56,220 nucleotides of DNA from Methanomassiliicoccales archaeon. GTDB lineage: Archaea > Thermoplasmatota > Thermoplasmata > Methanomassiliicoccales > UBA472. Shown here piece after piece: positions 8,747 through 16,851 of the stretch (its first letter is position 1; the number at the start of each line of letters is the position of its first letter). Made by a program: the position numbers and the translations under genes. The notes beneath the pieces are model-generated. The model was not told the origin of the DNA. It worked only from the letters and a program-made list of their open reading frames with translations, and ran no database searches. The DNA is taken from NCBI GenBank assembly GCA_036504055.1, contig DASXVU010000011.1, positions 1 through 56,220 on the forward strand, written 5' to 3'.

Positions 8747-9880
8747 ATGGGCAAGGTGGAAGTGACTACGGAGTTCAGGGAGGTCGGAGAGAATACGGTA
8801 ATGGTGGTACGGCTGCCGAAGAGAATGAAGGTCCTCAGCACGACGGTGCTCAACGGAGGGTTCTCGGTCTCGGACACCCTTCTCTCGATCCAGGTCCCCA
8901 TCCATTACAATGGCACGGACCCCGAATCGGAAGTGGTCGATATCTGCAGGACGCTCGGGCTCTGCGCCGAGGCGGTCGGTTTCATGACCGCCGTCGACCT
9001 GAAGAAAGTGATCACGATCGTCAGCGAGGAGTATCATGGCATCAACGCCACCGTGGTCGCGACATCTGGAGTCAAGAACGCGGTCTATGCCGGGGAGCTC
9101 ATGACCGACGCCCTGGTCCGTGGACTGAACGGTCCCGGAACGATCAACATCATCGTCGTCCTGGACAGGCCTCTGCACGAGACTGGCATGGCCAACTCCC
9201 TGATCACCATCACCGAGGCGAAGACCGCCGCCCTCATGGATACCAAGACCAAGGGCACCGGGACGACCAGCGATGCCATAGCGATCTGCTGCCCGGAGGG
9301 CGATGGGGAGAAGTATGCTGGCACCGCGACCGATGTGGGCATATGCATGGCCCGCGCCGTACGCAAAGCGGTGGCCGCCTCAACGCTCAAATGGTATGCC
9401 CGGCCTGGCCCAGTGGATTTCATCAAGCTGCTGGACGACCGGGGCATCACCATGGAGGAGATGTGGACCGCGGCCAACAAGCTGGTGTTCCCCAACCCTG
9501 ATTGGCCGGAGGGATTCCTCAAGGGCAAATTCGTGGAGCGTATGAACCTGCTCCGGCAGGACATCAACGTCAACGCCATGGTCAAGGGGGCCATCCTTCT
9601 GGAGGATGCGGGCAATTCACAGGACCTCTACGGTCTCGACAACGGGGTCTTCGAATCCGATCCGGTCCACCTGCTGGCCGACGAGCTCATGGGGATCGCC
9701 CTGGCGGAGTACATCACCGGTACCAAGGGGCTGTTCGAATACGTTCGTTACGACCGAAAGAAGCCCGGCATCCTGGCCGAGCTCGGCCCGTTCCTCGACG
9801 ACATCGTGGGTGCGTTGATCGGCGCGGTAATGTCCAGGATATACTCTGATCTACTGGAGGCGGAAGGACGACTACAATAG
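8747..9880 (+). CDS. cbiS: Fused adenosylcobinamide amidohydrolase / alpha-ribazole phosphatase (CbiS: CbiZ-CobZ)
   Basis: A 377-residue two-domain protein. Residues 1-220 match CbiZ, the archaeal amidohydrolase that cuts the nucleotide loop of salvaged corrinoids: NGGFSVSD (36-43), SGVKNAV, TEAKTAAL and TGTTSD (171-176), then a VGICMARAV helix. Residues about 225-377 resemble the PgpA/CobZ fold (LRQDINVNAMVKGAILLEDAG, HLLADELMGIALAEYI and a terminal DDIVGALIGAV), which in archaea dephosphorylates alpha-ribazole phosphate. This domain order is that of the bifunctional CbiS known from Methanopyrus. ATG 8747 is preferred; GTG 8741 is in frame and overlaps the cbiB stop. The stop is TAG. Confidence 0.87.
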   Translation: MGKVEVTTEFREVGENTVMVVRLPKRMKVLSTTVLNGGFSVSDTLLSIQVPIHYNGTDPESEVVDICRTLGLCAEAVGFMTAVDLKKVITIVSEEYHGINATVVATSGVKNAVYAGELMTDALVRGLNGPGTINIIVVLDRPLHETGMANSLITITEAKTAALMDTKTKGTGTTSDAIAICCPEGDGEKYAGTATDVGICMARAVRKAVAASTLKWYARPGPVDFIKLLDDRGITMEEMWTAANKLVFPNPDWPEGFLKGKFVERMNLLRQDINVNAMVKGAILLEDAGNSQDLYGLDNGVFESDPVHLLADELMGIALAEYITGTKGLFEYVRYDRKKPGILAELGPFLDDIVGALIGAVMSRIYSDLLEAEGRLQ

Positions 9881-10668
9881 GCGCGGTCAAAGCAGCATTC
9901 TCGATGTTCACGATGATACCGCTGGACGTCGAAGGCGAAGAGGTTGTCGGGCTGTCAAAACGATTCTACCTGATTGTCCTGGTGGGAGCGTTCTACGGAT
10001 TGATCGCCGGATCGCTGATGTGGGCCCTATCACAGGTGTTCACCGTTCTGACCGCAGGAGTGCTGGCCCTTTTGGTGGTCCATGCTCTGAACCGTTTCCT
10101 GCACTTCGATGGGCTGAGCGATTTCGGTGACGGAATGATATGCAGCGGCGACCAGGAGAAGAAGATGAGGGCGGTCAAGGACTCGCACACCGGTGCTGGA
10201 GGCATCGGATACTCCATCGTCTTCACTGCGCTGAGCATCGTGGCGCTAGGTGAGCTCTCACCGCAGCTGGTCTTCTTCGGGCCGTTCGTGGCCGAACTGC
10301 TGAACAAGAACGCCATGGTCTTCGCCGCTTCGGCCGGTTCCTCCCGGGAAGGGCTGGGTGGCATTTTCGTAAAGAACGCGTCGGCCAAGACGGCCGCGAT
10401 CTCCGCCCTGATCTCGCTGGTGTTCATCATACCGGTGAGTTACGCCTTCTATTGGTACTATGGGCTGTCGATGTACTGGCTGATCTTCATGATCGTGGCG
10501 CCGTTGGTCATCAGCTGCGTGGTCGGAACGATCGCCGCCAGGATAGCCATGAAAGGGTTCGGCTGCGTCAACGGGGATGTCCTCGGTGCTACCAACGAAT
10601 TCTCCCGGCCGTTCGTGCTTTTGACCGTCTCGGCGGTGGTCTGGTGCCTGGCCACGCTGCACTGGTGA
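9877..10668 (+). CDS. cobS: Adenosylcobinamide-GDP ribazoletransferase (CobS), probable ATA start
   Basis: A membrane enzyme (about 263 residues, several hydrophobic helices) joining adenosylcobinamide-GDP to alpha-ribazole. The metal-binding HFDGLSDFGDG and the distal GDVLGATNE motif are present. The first ordinary start is ATG 9904, but the frame upstream encodes IGAVKAAFSMFTMIPL, matching the conserved first helix and (T)xIP loop of CobS. No ATG, GTG or TTG lies between an upstream stop at 9847 and ATG 9904. ATA 9877 overlaps the cbiS TAG and has AAGGA 8 nt before it, whereas ATG 9904 has no Shine-Dalgarno. If only ATG is used, the gene is 9904-10668. Confidence 0.9.
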   Translation: MGAVKAAFSMFTMIPLDVEGEEVVGLSKRFYLIVLVGAFYGLIAGSLMWALSQVFTVLTAGVLALLVVHALNRFLHFDGLSDFGDGMICSGDQEKKMRAVKDSHTGAGGIGYSIVFTALSIVALGELSPQLVFFGPFVAELLNKNAMVFAASAGSSREGLGGIFVKNASAKTAAISALISLVFIIPVSYAFYWYYGLSMYWLIFMIVAPLVISCVVGTIAARIAMKGFGCVNGDVLGATNEFSRPFVLLTVSAVVWCLATLHW

Positions 10669-11267
10669 CCGCCGGCGGCAAGGGCAGCCGCATCAGCGAA
10701 CTGGGTGTCGAGAAACCGTTGGTGCCTATCGCCGGCGTGCCGATGATAGACCGTATTCTGGAAGAACTATCCAGATCTTCGAGGATCGACCGGATCTACG
10801 TATCGGTGAGCCCTTTGGCACCGAAGACCAGAGATCATCTCGATGGCAGCGACGTTGTGATAATCGAAACGCCAGGTAACGGTTATGTGGCCGATCTGAA
10901 CAGCTCTATGCGTGCCATCGAGGAGGACGCCGTCATGGTCTGTCCTTCGGATATGCCGCTGATCACCTCTGCCGGGGTTGACGAGCTCATCGCCACCTAT
11001 GATGAAAGGGCACAGCCCTCCCTAACGGTGGCGCTGCCGCCAAAGGTCGTTGAGTCGCTGGGATTGATCGTCACGTATGTCGAGGAGATTGAAGGCAGAC
11101 CGCTGACATTCTGCGGGGTGAGCGTGGTTGACCGTAAGGAGATGCTGACCGGTAACTTCTTGCCAGGCGGTTATTTCGTCACCGAAAAGGAGGAGTTCGC
11201 CGTGAACGTCAATACCGTCCACGACCTCCGCCTGGCAGAAAGGATTTTGGAGGAGAGACCCAGGTAG
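10644..11267 (+). CDS. cobY: Adenosylcobinamide-phosphate guanylyltransferase (CobY)
   Basis: A 207-residue nucleotidyltransferase that activates adenosylcobinamide phosphate with GTP, the archaeal replacement for CobU. It has the glycine-rich nucleotide loop AGGKGSR (10-16), a downstream EKPLVPIAG, and a CPSDMPLI metal-binding segment (about residue 93). GTG 10644 gives a complete first strand (HAALVTAGG) and overlaps cobS by 25 bp. GTG 10665, overlapping the cobS stop as GTGA, would cut that strand short. The frame is open back to 10452, but that part lies entirely within cobS. It is last in the operon; the TAG stop lies 7 bp from the convergent cobT stop. Confidence 0.88.
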   Translation: MPGHAALVTAGGKGSRISELGVEKPLVPIAGVPMIDRILEELSRSSRIDRIYVSVSPLAPKTRDHLDGSDVVIIETPGNGYVADLNSSMRAIEEDAVMVCPSDMPLITSAGVDELIATYDERAQPSLTVALPPKVVESLGLIVTYVEEIEGRPLTFCGVSVVDRKEMLTGNFLPGGYFVTEKEEFAVNVNTVHDLRLAERILEERPR

Positions 11268-11274
11268 TCCGTGT

Positions 11275-12387
11275 CTAGTGTTTGGCTAGGGCCATGATCT
11301 TCTCATAGTTCTTCTCGATCTCGGCGAACAGGGTCTTGCAGGTGATCGCCCCGCTGCTCTGGCAGAATGCCGCTATGGATATCCCTCCGGCGCCCACACC
11401 TTCCTTGACCAGGCCCTTCTCGTAGAAGGTCAGCCCATCGTGCTTGGTCGATGAGAAGTCCAGGTTGGCCGCCAGGACCGGCACGTGGCCGATCTGCTTC
11501 ACGATGCCTACCAGGTCGGCGGATGGGTCCTTCATGATCCATCGGGTCGTTCCGAGCGCGACATTGTCCAACGCCTTCGGTTCCATCGATTTCACGACGG
11601 CCAGGACCGCGGCCATCTGGGTCCCTCCGGCAAGAATGACCGGGACCTTTCTGGCCGCGCCCACGATCAGACCGGCTGCCGCCGGCATCATCGGGTCCCC
11701 GACGGCCGCCACGGCCAGCATGCCGTCGTTCTTCATCTGCTCAGGGGTCGATCTGGACTTGGATATGCCCTCCTTGGCGATCGAGGATTTGAGCGAGTGC
11801 GGGTTTTCCGGCAATGTCGAACTGACCTTGCCGTCGGCGTTGTAGCCTAATGCCAAAAGGACCGCCAGGGCGGTCGTCGTTCCCCCGGCTATGCTCTCAC
11901 CAACGACCAGATAGTCAGAGACCTTGGCCAGGTTCTCTCCGGCTATGACCGCGTTTTCGTAGACCCGTTTGGGATCACGGACCGCCGCCCCGGTCTTGAT
12001 GTCCTCTCCTGGATACCCTTCCAGCTCGAAATAGGGCGCATGGGGCCGTACCCGGACGCCCCCGTTTGCGGCATAGAACGGCATTCCGGTCATCCCGATT
12101 GCGCTCATGGTGACCAGCGCCGGTGTCGGTATGCCGTTCGGCGTAACAGGCACTCCATCGATGCACTTGCATCTTCCATAATATAGCAATTCAATGTCCG
12201 CGGCAGGCGTGAAATCCGTGATGGCCGGAACCGCGCCCGCGGCCGATATGCCAGGGATCTTCGCCGTTTCGGTGTTACCTATCACGCAGATGAATGTCGG
12301 TCTCTTGCCCCAGACCTTCTCGACGAATGCCTTGGCCTTCGCTTCCTCATTGCAGATCAGGATGTCCTCAGGGACTTTGAAGTTCAT
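11275..12387 (-). CDS. cobT: Archaeal CobT-type nicotinate-nucleotide:lower-ligand phosphoribosyltransferase family protein
   Basis: A 370-residue protein of the archaeal CobT-like (UPF0284/TIGR00303) family, expected to make alpha-ribotides for the cobamide lower ligand. Recognisable segments are GNTETAKIPGISAAG, a glycine-rich VVGESIAGGTTTALAVL (about 175-190), and PVILAGGTQMAAVLAV. Start ATG 12387 follows GAGGTG; the frame extends to a TTG at 12426, but that lies inside the operator palindrome. It is convergent with cobY and has its own promoter carrying the same 17-bp palindrome as btuF. The precise lower ligand cannot be read from sequence. Confidence 0.85.
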   Translation of the reverse strand: MNFKVPEDILICNEEAKAKAFVEKVWGKRPTFICVIGNTETAKIPGISAAGAVPAITDFTPAADIELLYYGRCKCIDGVPVTPNGIPTPALVTMSAIGMTGMPFYAANGGVRVRPHAPYFELEGYPGEDIKTGAAVRDPKRVYENAVIAGENLAKVSDYLVVGESIAGGTTTALAVLLALGYNADGKVSSTLPENPHSLKSSIAKEGISKSRSTPEQMKNDGMLAVAAVGDPMMPAAAGLIVGAARKVPVILAGGTQMAAVLAVVKSMEPKALDNVALGTTRWIMKDPSADLVGIVKQIGHVPVLAANLDFSSTKHDGLTFYEKGLVKEGVGAGGISIAAFCQSSGAITCKTLFAEIEKNYEKIMALAKH

Positions 12388-12409
12388 TTGTTGACACCTC
12401 TCAAAGTAG

Positions 12410-12450
12410 TTGGATGATACATCCAATGTATGAGAAATAGACTATTTAAT
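12410..12450 (-). promoter_or_regulatory. cobT promoter with 17-bp palindromic operator candidate
   Basis: Read on the minus strand, TATA-like ATTAAATAG (12450-12442) precedes TTGGATGTATCATCCAA (12426-12410), the exact 17-mer found before btuF. The predicted transcription start falls inside the palindrome, and the cobT ATG is 22 bp further on. A repressor overlapping the start site would fit both promoters. Confidence 0.65.
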
Positions 12451-12498
12451 GCTTTTTCGAAGAGAAAATCATGTGCGGATACAGTCACAGATCGCTTT

Positions 12499-13566
12499 CT
12501 AGATGAATATCTTCGGCAACAGGTCGCCGAGCTGGATGCACTTGGATTCCTGTTCGCAGAACCGCTTTCCCTCGGCCGAAGTGACTAGGTGGTCGGTGAT
12601 GGCGTATGGAACCTTCATCACGATGTGTTCCCCGGTGACCGAAGAACACCCATGGTCCACGATGACGGCGATGCGGCAGTTGGAGAACGATTTTGCATTG
12701 CGCATGAGCTCCTTATCGACCGCCTCCAGCAATTCCACTTTTTCTCTCGGGGCGCGTTTATGGGATATATCGTCGGTCTCCTCGACATGCAGGAACACAT
12801 CCTCTTTTTTGATCAATGAAGCGGCTTCCTTGATGCCATGTTTGAAATCCGAGACACGTTTCGATCTGATGCCCAGGAAAGCGGCCACTCCCAGAGCCGA
12901 GGGGCTCTTGGAGATTATGGTCATCGGCGGGACCTTCCTGCTGCTGGCCCTTGCCTCTTCAGCCAGCTTTCCGAAGCCCCCGCCCCAGGGCAGCATGGTT
13001 ATGCCGCCAGTGTGCATCGCCACGGACTCAGCGAATTCCTCGAACTCGTAAAGGTCCTCCGGCATGACGTCCGCCGGGCTCGGCGGCTTGGGCAGGTCCA
13101 AAATTCGGTTGCTCTCCACGGTCATCACCGCCTTGCCCCCTTGGTAGAACAGGATGCTCGGTTTCATCCCGGAGATGTGCTTCTTGCTTTTCAGGACCGC
13201 TTTCTGCAGCTCGATCTCGTCCGCACAGGACACCTTGTAGTACCATTCCACTCTTCCGTTGACGATCTTGGCCGGTGTCATACGATATGCGATCCTCGAC
13301 GCATCCAGTGGAAGTCCCAGTCCGAAGGCCTCGATCACTCCCCGGGGCACATCGAGCGGCTTGCCGGAGAACAGCTGCAGAAGGAAGAAATGGGTGTATT
13401 CCCGCGCGTCCGTGCATCCCAACTCGCCGCTCGAAGCGACCGAATTGATGAACTTCATCGTGGAGACCTGGAGAGGGGTCTTGTAATCAAGTGCCGGCAC
13501 CTTGTCGTCGGTCGCTCCGTCGAGCATGATCACAAGGGTCCGCCTCGAGTTGGACATATCATCCAT
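12499..13566 (-). CDS. Archaeal phosphoglycerate-mutase (ApgM)-like protein lacking the active-site Ser
   Basis: A 355-residue alkaline-phosphatase-superfamily protein resembling archaeal 2,3-bisphosphoglycerate-independent phosphoglycerate mutase: MLDGATD (N-terminal metal Asp), KTPLQ, PRGVIEAFGLGLPL, AYRMTPAKI, VEETDDISH (second metal site, near 265) and VDHGCSS. In ApgM the nucleophile is the Ser of GSDVAH; the aligned segment here is AREYTH, so Ser becomes Arg (about residue 55) while the His is kept. A phosphotransfer mechanism is therefore doubtful and the role is unknown. ATG 13566 is chosen; in-frame GTG 13572 and ATG 13557 are alternatives. It lies between cobT and hypF on the same strand, 112 bp before cobT, but has no evident link to either. 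Confidence 0.7.
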   Translation of the reverse strand: MDDMSNSRRTLVIMLDGATDDKVPALDYKTPLQVSTMKFINSVASSGELGCTDAREYTHFFLLQLFSGKPLDVPRGVIEAFGLGLPLDASRIAYRMTPAKIVNGRVEWYYKVSCADEIELQKAVLKSKKHISGMKPSILFYQGGKAVMTVESNRILDLPKPPSPADVMPEDLYEFEEFAESVAMHTGGITMLPWGGGFGKLAEEARASSRKVPPMTIISKSPSALGVAAFLGIRSKRVSDFKHGIKEAASLIKKEDVFLHVEETDDISHKRAPREKVELLEAVDKELMRNAKSFSNCRIAVIVDHGCSSVTGEHIVMKVPYAITDHLVTSAEGKRFCEQESKCIQLGDLLPKIFI

Positions 13567-13629
13567 TATCACGATTCACATCCTTAATCGTTTGCAGTGC
13601 CACTGAATTCTAAACAAATGGCCAGTATC

Positions 13630-15813
13630 CTAACGCCGTGATAGCGCGACCGCACATTGGCCGGCAGATATGCATTCATCGCCGTTGGGAAGCTGATCGG
13701 GCAGCAGCAACTCGAACCCTTTGGAGCGGGCGATCTCCTTGGTCAAACGGCAGACAGTGGCGTTGTACGAGACTCCTCCAGTGAGTCCGATCGACGTAAG
13801 GCCTTCATCCTCGGCCTCCAGGCATGCGATATCCACCATGGACTCCAGCATGGCCTTGACGAAACTGATTGCCAGATCCTCCTTCTTACCCTCGGACTCG
13901 AAAAGCTGGGCGAACAGCGGTATGGTCTGCACCACTCCGTTCTTGACCTCCGCGGCCAGCTCTATGGTGGGTTCGCCCTTTTCCAGCCACCTCTCCAGCT
14001 TCATGGCCGGCTCCCCATCATAGGAGCGGTACTGGCATATCCCGAGGTAGCAGGACAGGGCGTCCATGACCCTTCCCATGCTGGTGGTCATCGGGCTCTT
14101 GGTCATCAGTTTCCGGAGCAAAGCCGAGTCCACGTCGGTGAAATACCCGCCATCCAGTCCCAGAGATTCGCGGACAGCGAAGACCAGGCGTTTGACATCG
14201 TACACCGCCTTCTCACCACCGAGGAGCGGTATCTCCTGCAGGTGGCCCACCCTGCGGTAGGAGTCGAACCGGGAGTGCAGGACCTCGCCGCCCCAAGCGT
14301 TTCCGTCCTCTCCATAACCGGTGCCGTCCAGGGTGAGGACCACCGCTTCATCGATGCGCCGGTCCACCATGAGGGCGGAGGCGTGGGCCCAATGGTGCTG
14401 GACCTCCACTAGTCTGACGTCCGATCCCTCGGCGAGGCGTTTTCCAAGTCTCCGGGTCGAATATCCTGGGTGCAGGTCGATGCCGATCGCCTCTATGGTC
14501 TCTGCTCCGAGGAGTCTCCTCTGGTATGCAAGCCCGGACTCCAGGAACTCGAGCACTCCGGCCGAGCTGGCGTCCCCGATATACTGGGTGGCATACAGTC
14601 TCTTCCCGGTGACCAGTGCGCCGGCTATGCTCTCCTGCGCCCCCAGACCGACCGCCGTCCCGTCGAACGGGAAATCGACCGCGACCGGGATGTGCCCCCT
14701 CGATTTGCGGATAAAGAAAGTGCCGTTCTCGAAGCTGCGCACCACCGAGTCATCGCATCGGTTCACGATCTCCCGGTCGTGGAAAAGGTAGCATTCCGCT
14801 CCCAGCGCCATTGCGTCCTCGTCCCGCAGGACCATCGGTTCTCCCGGGACGTTGGCCGAGGTCATGACCAGGGCGTCATCCTTCAATTCCGAGAACAGGA
14901 TATGCTGCATCTCGGTGTAGGGCAGGAACACCCCGATGTTGCCTAACCCCGGCGCCACCAGTTCTGTGAGGTCGGAATCTGTTTTGGGCAACAGCACGAT
15001 CGGACGGTGGGGGGACAGCAACAGCTCTTCCTCATGACCGTCCGGCGCAGCATACCTTCTGACTGCGTCCATATCCCGGACCATGATCGCAAATGGTTTC
15101 TGGCGGCGCCGGTACCATTGCCTCATCCTGGGAAGTGTCGACAAGGTGCAGCAGAGGTGCATGCCGCCCCAACCCTTTACCACGCCAATGAATCCCTTTT
15201 CAAGTTGTATGGCGAATGTCGAGATAGGCTCACCTTCGATCGGTCTGCCCTCACCGTCGAGAAGACGGAACCTCGGGCCGCATGCCGGGCAGGAAATGGT
15301 CTGATGGTGGAACCTCCTGGCCTTTGGATCATCATACTCCCGGAGACAGTCGGGGCACATCTGGAATCTGGCCATCGAAGTCAGCTCCCTGTCGTACGGA
15401 AGGTCCTTTATGATCGAAAATCGAGCGCCGCAATCGGTGCAGTTGGTGAAAGGATATAGATAACGCCGATCGGTCGGGTCAAACATCTCCTTCCTGCAAT
15501 TCCCGCAGAGAGCAGTGTCATTGGGGATGCCCACGCCCTTCTGGCCGCTGGAACTCTTGACTATCCGGAAGCCCATGTCCACGAGATCATCCACGGGCAT
15601 GCCTTCGGAAATCTCGAAGCTATCCAACCGGGCCAGAGGGGGCAATGCCTTGCGCAACTCCGTAACAAAGAGTTCCGAATCCCCGTCCACCTCGATGACC
15701 ACGTTCGAGCCGTTGTTCTGAACATATCCGTGCATTCCCAACTGTGTGGCTACCCGGTGGACCGTTGGCCGGAAGCCTACTCCCTGGACAATGCCGCGGA
15801 CGGTGATTCGCAT
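13630..15813 (-). CDS. hypF: [NiFe]-hydrogenase maturation carbamoyltransferase HypF
   Basis: A 727-residue protein with all HypF modules. These are an N-terminal acylphosphatase domain (RGIVQGVGFRPTVHR, residues 6-20), two zinc fingers (CxxC pairs between about 100 and 180), a YrdC-like carbamoyl-AMP domain (about 195-370) and a Kae1-like domain with VQHHWAHASA and DGTGYGEDGNAWGGE. It makes the thiocarbamate on HypE that becomes the Fe-bound cyanide of [NiFe] hydrogenases, implying hydrogenases elsewhere in the genome. No other hyp gene lies in the window. It is divergent from gcvH, with TATA-like elements for both in the 111-bp gap. The stop is TAG. Confidence 0.96.
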   Translation of the reverse strand: MRITVRGIVQGVGFRPTVHRVATQLGMHGYVQNNGSNVVIEVDGDSELFVTELRKALPPLARLDSFEISEGMPVDDLVDMGFRIVKSSSGQKGVGIPNDTALCGNCRKEMFDPTDRRYLYPFTNCTDCGARFSIIKDLPYDRELTSMARFQMCPDCLREYDDPKARRFHHQTISCPACGPRFRLLDGEGRPIEGEPISTFAIQLEKGFIGVVKGWGGMHLCCTLSTLPRMRQWYRRRQKPFAIMVRDMDAVRRYAAPDGHEEELLLSPHRPIVLLPKTDSDLTELVAPGLGNIGVFLPYTEMQHILFSELKDDALVMTSANVPGEPMVLRDEDAMALGAECYLFHDREIVNRCDDSVVRSFENGTFFIRKSRGHIPVAVDFPFDGTAVGLGAQESIAGALVTGKRLYATQYIGDASSAGVLEFLESGLAYQRRLLGAETIEAIGIDLHPGYSTRRLGKRLAEGSDVRLVEVQHHWAHASALMVDRRIDEAVVLTLDGTGYGEDGNAWGGEVLHSRFDSYRRVGHLQEIPLLGGEKAVYDVKRLVFAVRESLGLDGGYFTDVDSALLRKLMTKSPMTTSMGRVMDALSCYLGICQYRSYDGEPAMKLERWLEKGEPTIELAAEVKNGVVQTIPLFAQLFESEGKKEDLAISFVKAMLESMVDIACLEAEDEGLTSIGLTGGVSYNATVCRLTKEIARSKGFELLLPDQLPNGDECISAGQCAVALSRR

Positions 15814-15924
15814 CGATGGATTCGAACATCTGGGAATTATTTAACGTATTTGTAAATAGGTCATCCCCTACCGGGCAAAGTAATATACTGGTGACACCGA
15901 TTCCGCAGGACAAGGGGATCAGAA

Positions 15925-16308
15925 ATGAGCGACATCAGGACCGGACTGTATTATTCCAAGGACCACGAGTGGGTAAAGGTCGAGGGCGGAAACGCCCGTA
16001 TCGGCATATCCGATCATGCCCAGCACGAGCTCAATGACCTGGCGTTCATCCAGTTGCCGAAGGTCGGAGACAAGGTGAAGGCCGGCGAGGTTCTGGGTAT
16101 CGTTGAGAGCGTGAAGAACACGGCCGATGTCATCAGTCCGGTCAGCGGCACAGTGGTCGAGGCCAATTCTCCCTTGGAGGACAATCCCCAGGTGATCAAC
16201 AAGTCCCCATACGATGAAGGGTGGATCGCCGTGGTCCAAATGGATTCGCCGGGCGATGTACTGAAGCTCCTGGACGCGCCGAGCTACAAGAAGTTCCTGA
16301 ACGAGTGA
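15925..16308 (+). CDS. gcvH: Glycine cleavage system H protein / lipoyl carrier
   Basis: A 127-residue lipoyl-domain protein. The lipoylated lysine is K64 in IVESVKNTADVISPVSG, and DEGWIAVVQM near the C-terminus matches GcvH. It carries the aminomethyl group in glycine cleavage, or may serve as a lipoyl scaffold. No gcvP, gcvT or lipoate gene is in this window, so its partner set is unknown. ATG 15925 follows AAGGGGATC, with a TATA-like AAAGTAATATAC near 15875-15886. The stop is convergent with the next small gene, two bases away. Confidence 0.93.
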   Translation: MSDIRTGLYYSKDHEWVKVEGGNARIGISDHAQHELNDLAFIQLPKVGDKVKAGEVLGIVESVKNTADVISPVSGTVVEANSPLEDNPQVINKSPYDEGWIAVVQMDSPGDVLKLLDAPSYKKFLNE

Positions 16309-16310
16309 GC

Positions 16311-16577
16311 TCAGATCATCCCTTTCAGCAAAAAGACATCGTGCAGGTCGTTGATGAAGCCGTGCTCGTCGGCGGCCAATCTCTTCTTCACTTCTTTCCA
16401 TACATCTGGGCAGTCATCGAGTCCGAGCAGTTCCTTGATCGTCAGGTCCACCTCTTTTCTGTTGTCCGGTCTCAATTTGACGCCCGCCGCGATGACGACA
16501 TCGTCGAGATGCCTGAGATAGCACGACATAGCGGGACATCGGCCTGGGATATAATCAACGTTCTCCATTCCTTTCAT
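16311..16577 (-). CDS. Small protein of unknown function
   Basis: An 88-residue protein that I do not recognise. It has an N-terminal PGRCPAMSCYLRHLDD with two cysteines five residues apart and a third cysteine in LGLDDCPDVW, then charged helices (WKEVKKRLAADEHGFINDL). The composition looks like a real soluble protein, and the frame exactly fills the space to gcvH. ATG 16577 is used; ATG 16568 is possible. The cysteines could bind a metal, but nothing proves it. Confidence 0.55.
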   Translation of the reverse strand: MKGMENVDYIPGRCPAMSCYLRHLDDVVIAAGVKLRPDNRKEVDLTIKELLGLDDCPDVWKEVKKRLAADEHGFINDLHDVFLLKGMI

Positions 16578-16732
16578 AATGTAGCCATCATATGGATGGG
16601 ACGGTAATCATCGTAATGCCCCGACGGGCCTTTGATAGATACCGATTTATAACTCCTCTTTCAATCGATATAAATATTATTTCAGTCAGCTCATGCATAA
16701 TAGATTACGGACTCTATATGGAACAGATATCA

Positions 16733-16747
16733 GGACCGGAACGGTCC
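16733..16747. promoter_or_regulatory. Palindrome GGACCG-GAA-CGGTCC in the radical SAM gene promoter
   Basis: A perfect 6-3-6 inverted repeat lies about 25 bp after a TATA-like TCTATATGG (16712-16720), so it sits at the predicted start of transcription, about 105 bp before the ATG at 16852. A second TATA-like ATATAAATATTA occurs near 16669-16680. An operator or a short leader hairpin are both possible. Confidence 0.4.
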
Positions 16748-16851
16748 GGAAGGTTATGGACAATTTTTCCCTGAGAGAATGTCCGTTACAATTCGTTATC
16801 GGTGAAGCATGAACAGTGGCCATTATGGAAAATGGTAGGAAGAGCAGATAA

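Noticed and set aside
10452-10643. N-terminal extension of CobY by 64 codons
   Set aside because: It is wholly inside cobS and unlike any CobY. The family begins just before AGGKG.
13657-14412. Long frames opposite hypF, mtnP, his and aro genes (for example 13657-14412, 18796-19533)
   Set aside because: They are antisense to well-identified genes, which is expected in GC-rich coding DNA, and their composition (His, Arg, Gly rich) is unlike proteins.
16592-16774. 60-codon plus-strand frame in the promoter region of the radical SAM gene
   Set aside because: No ribosome binding site or homology, and it spans TATA-like elements.
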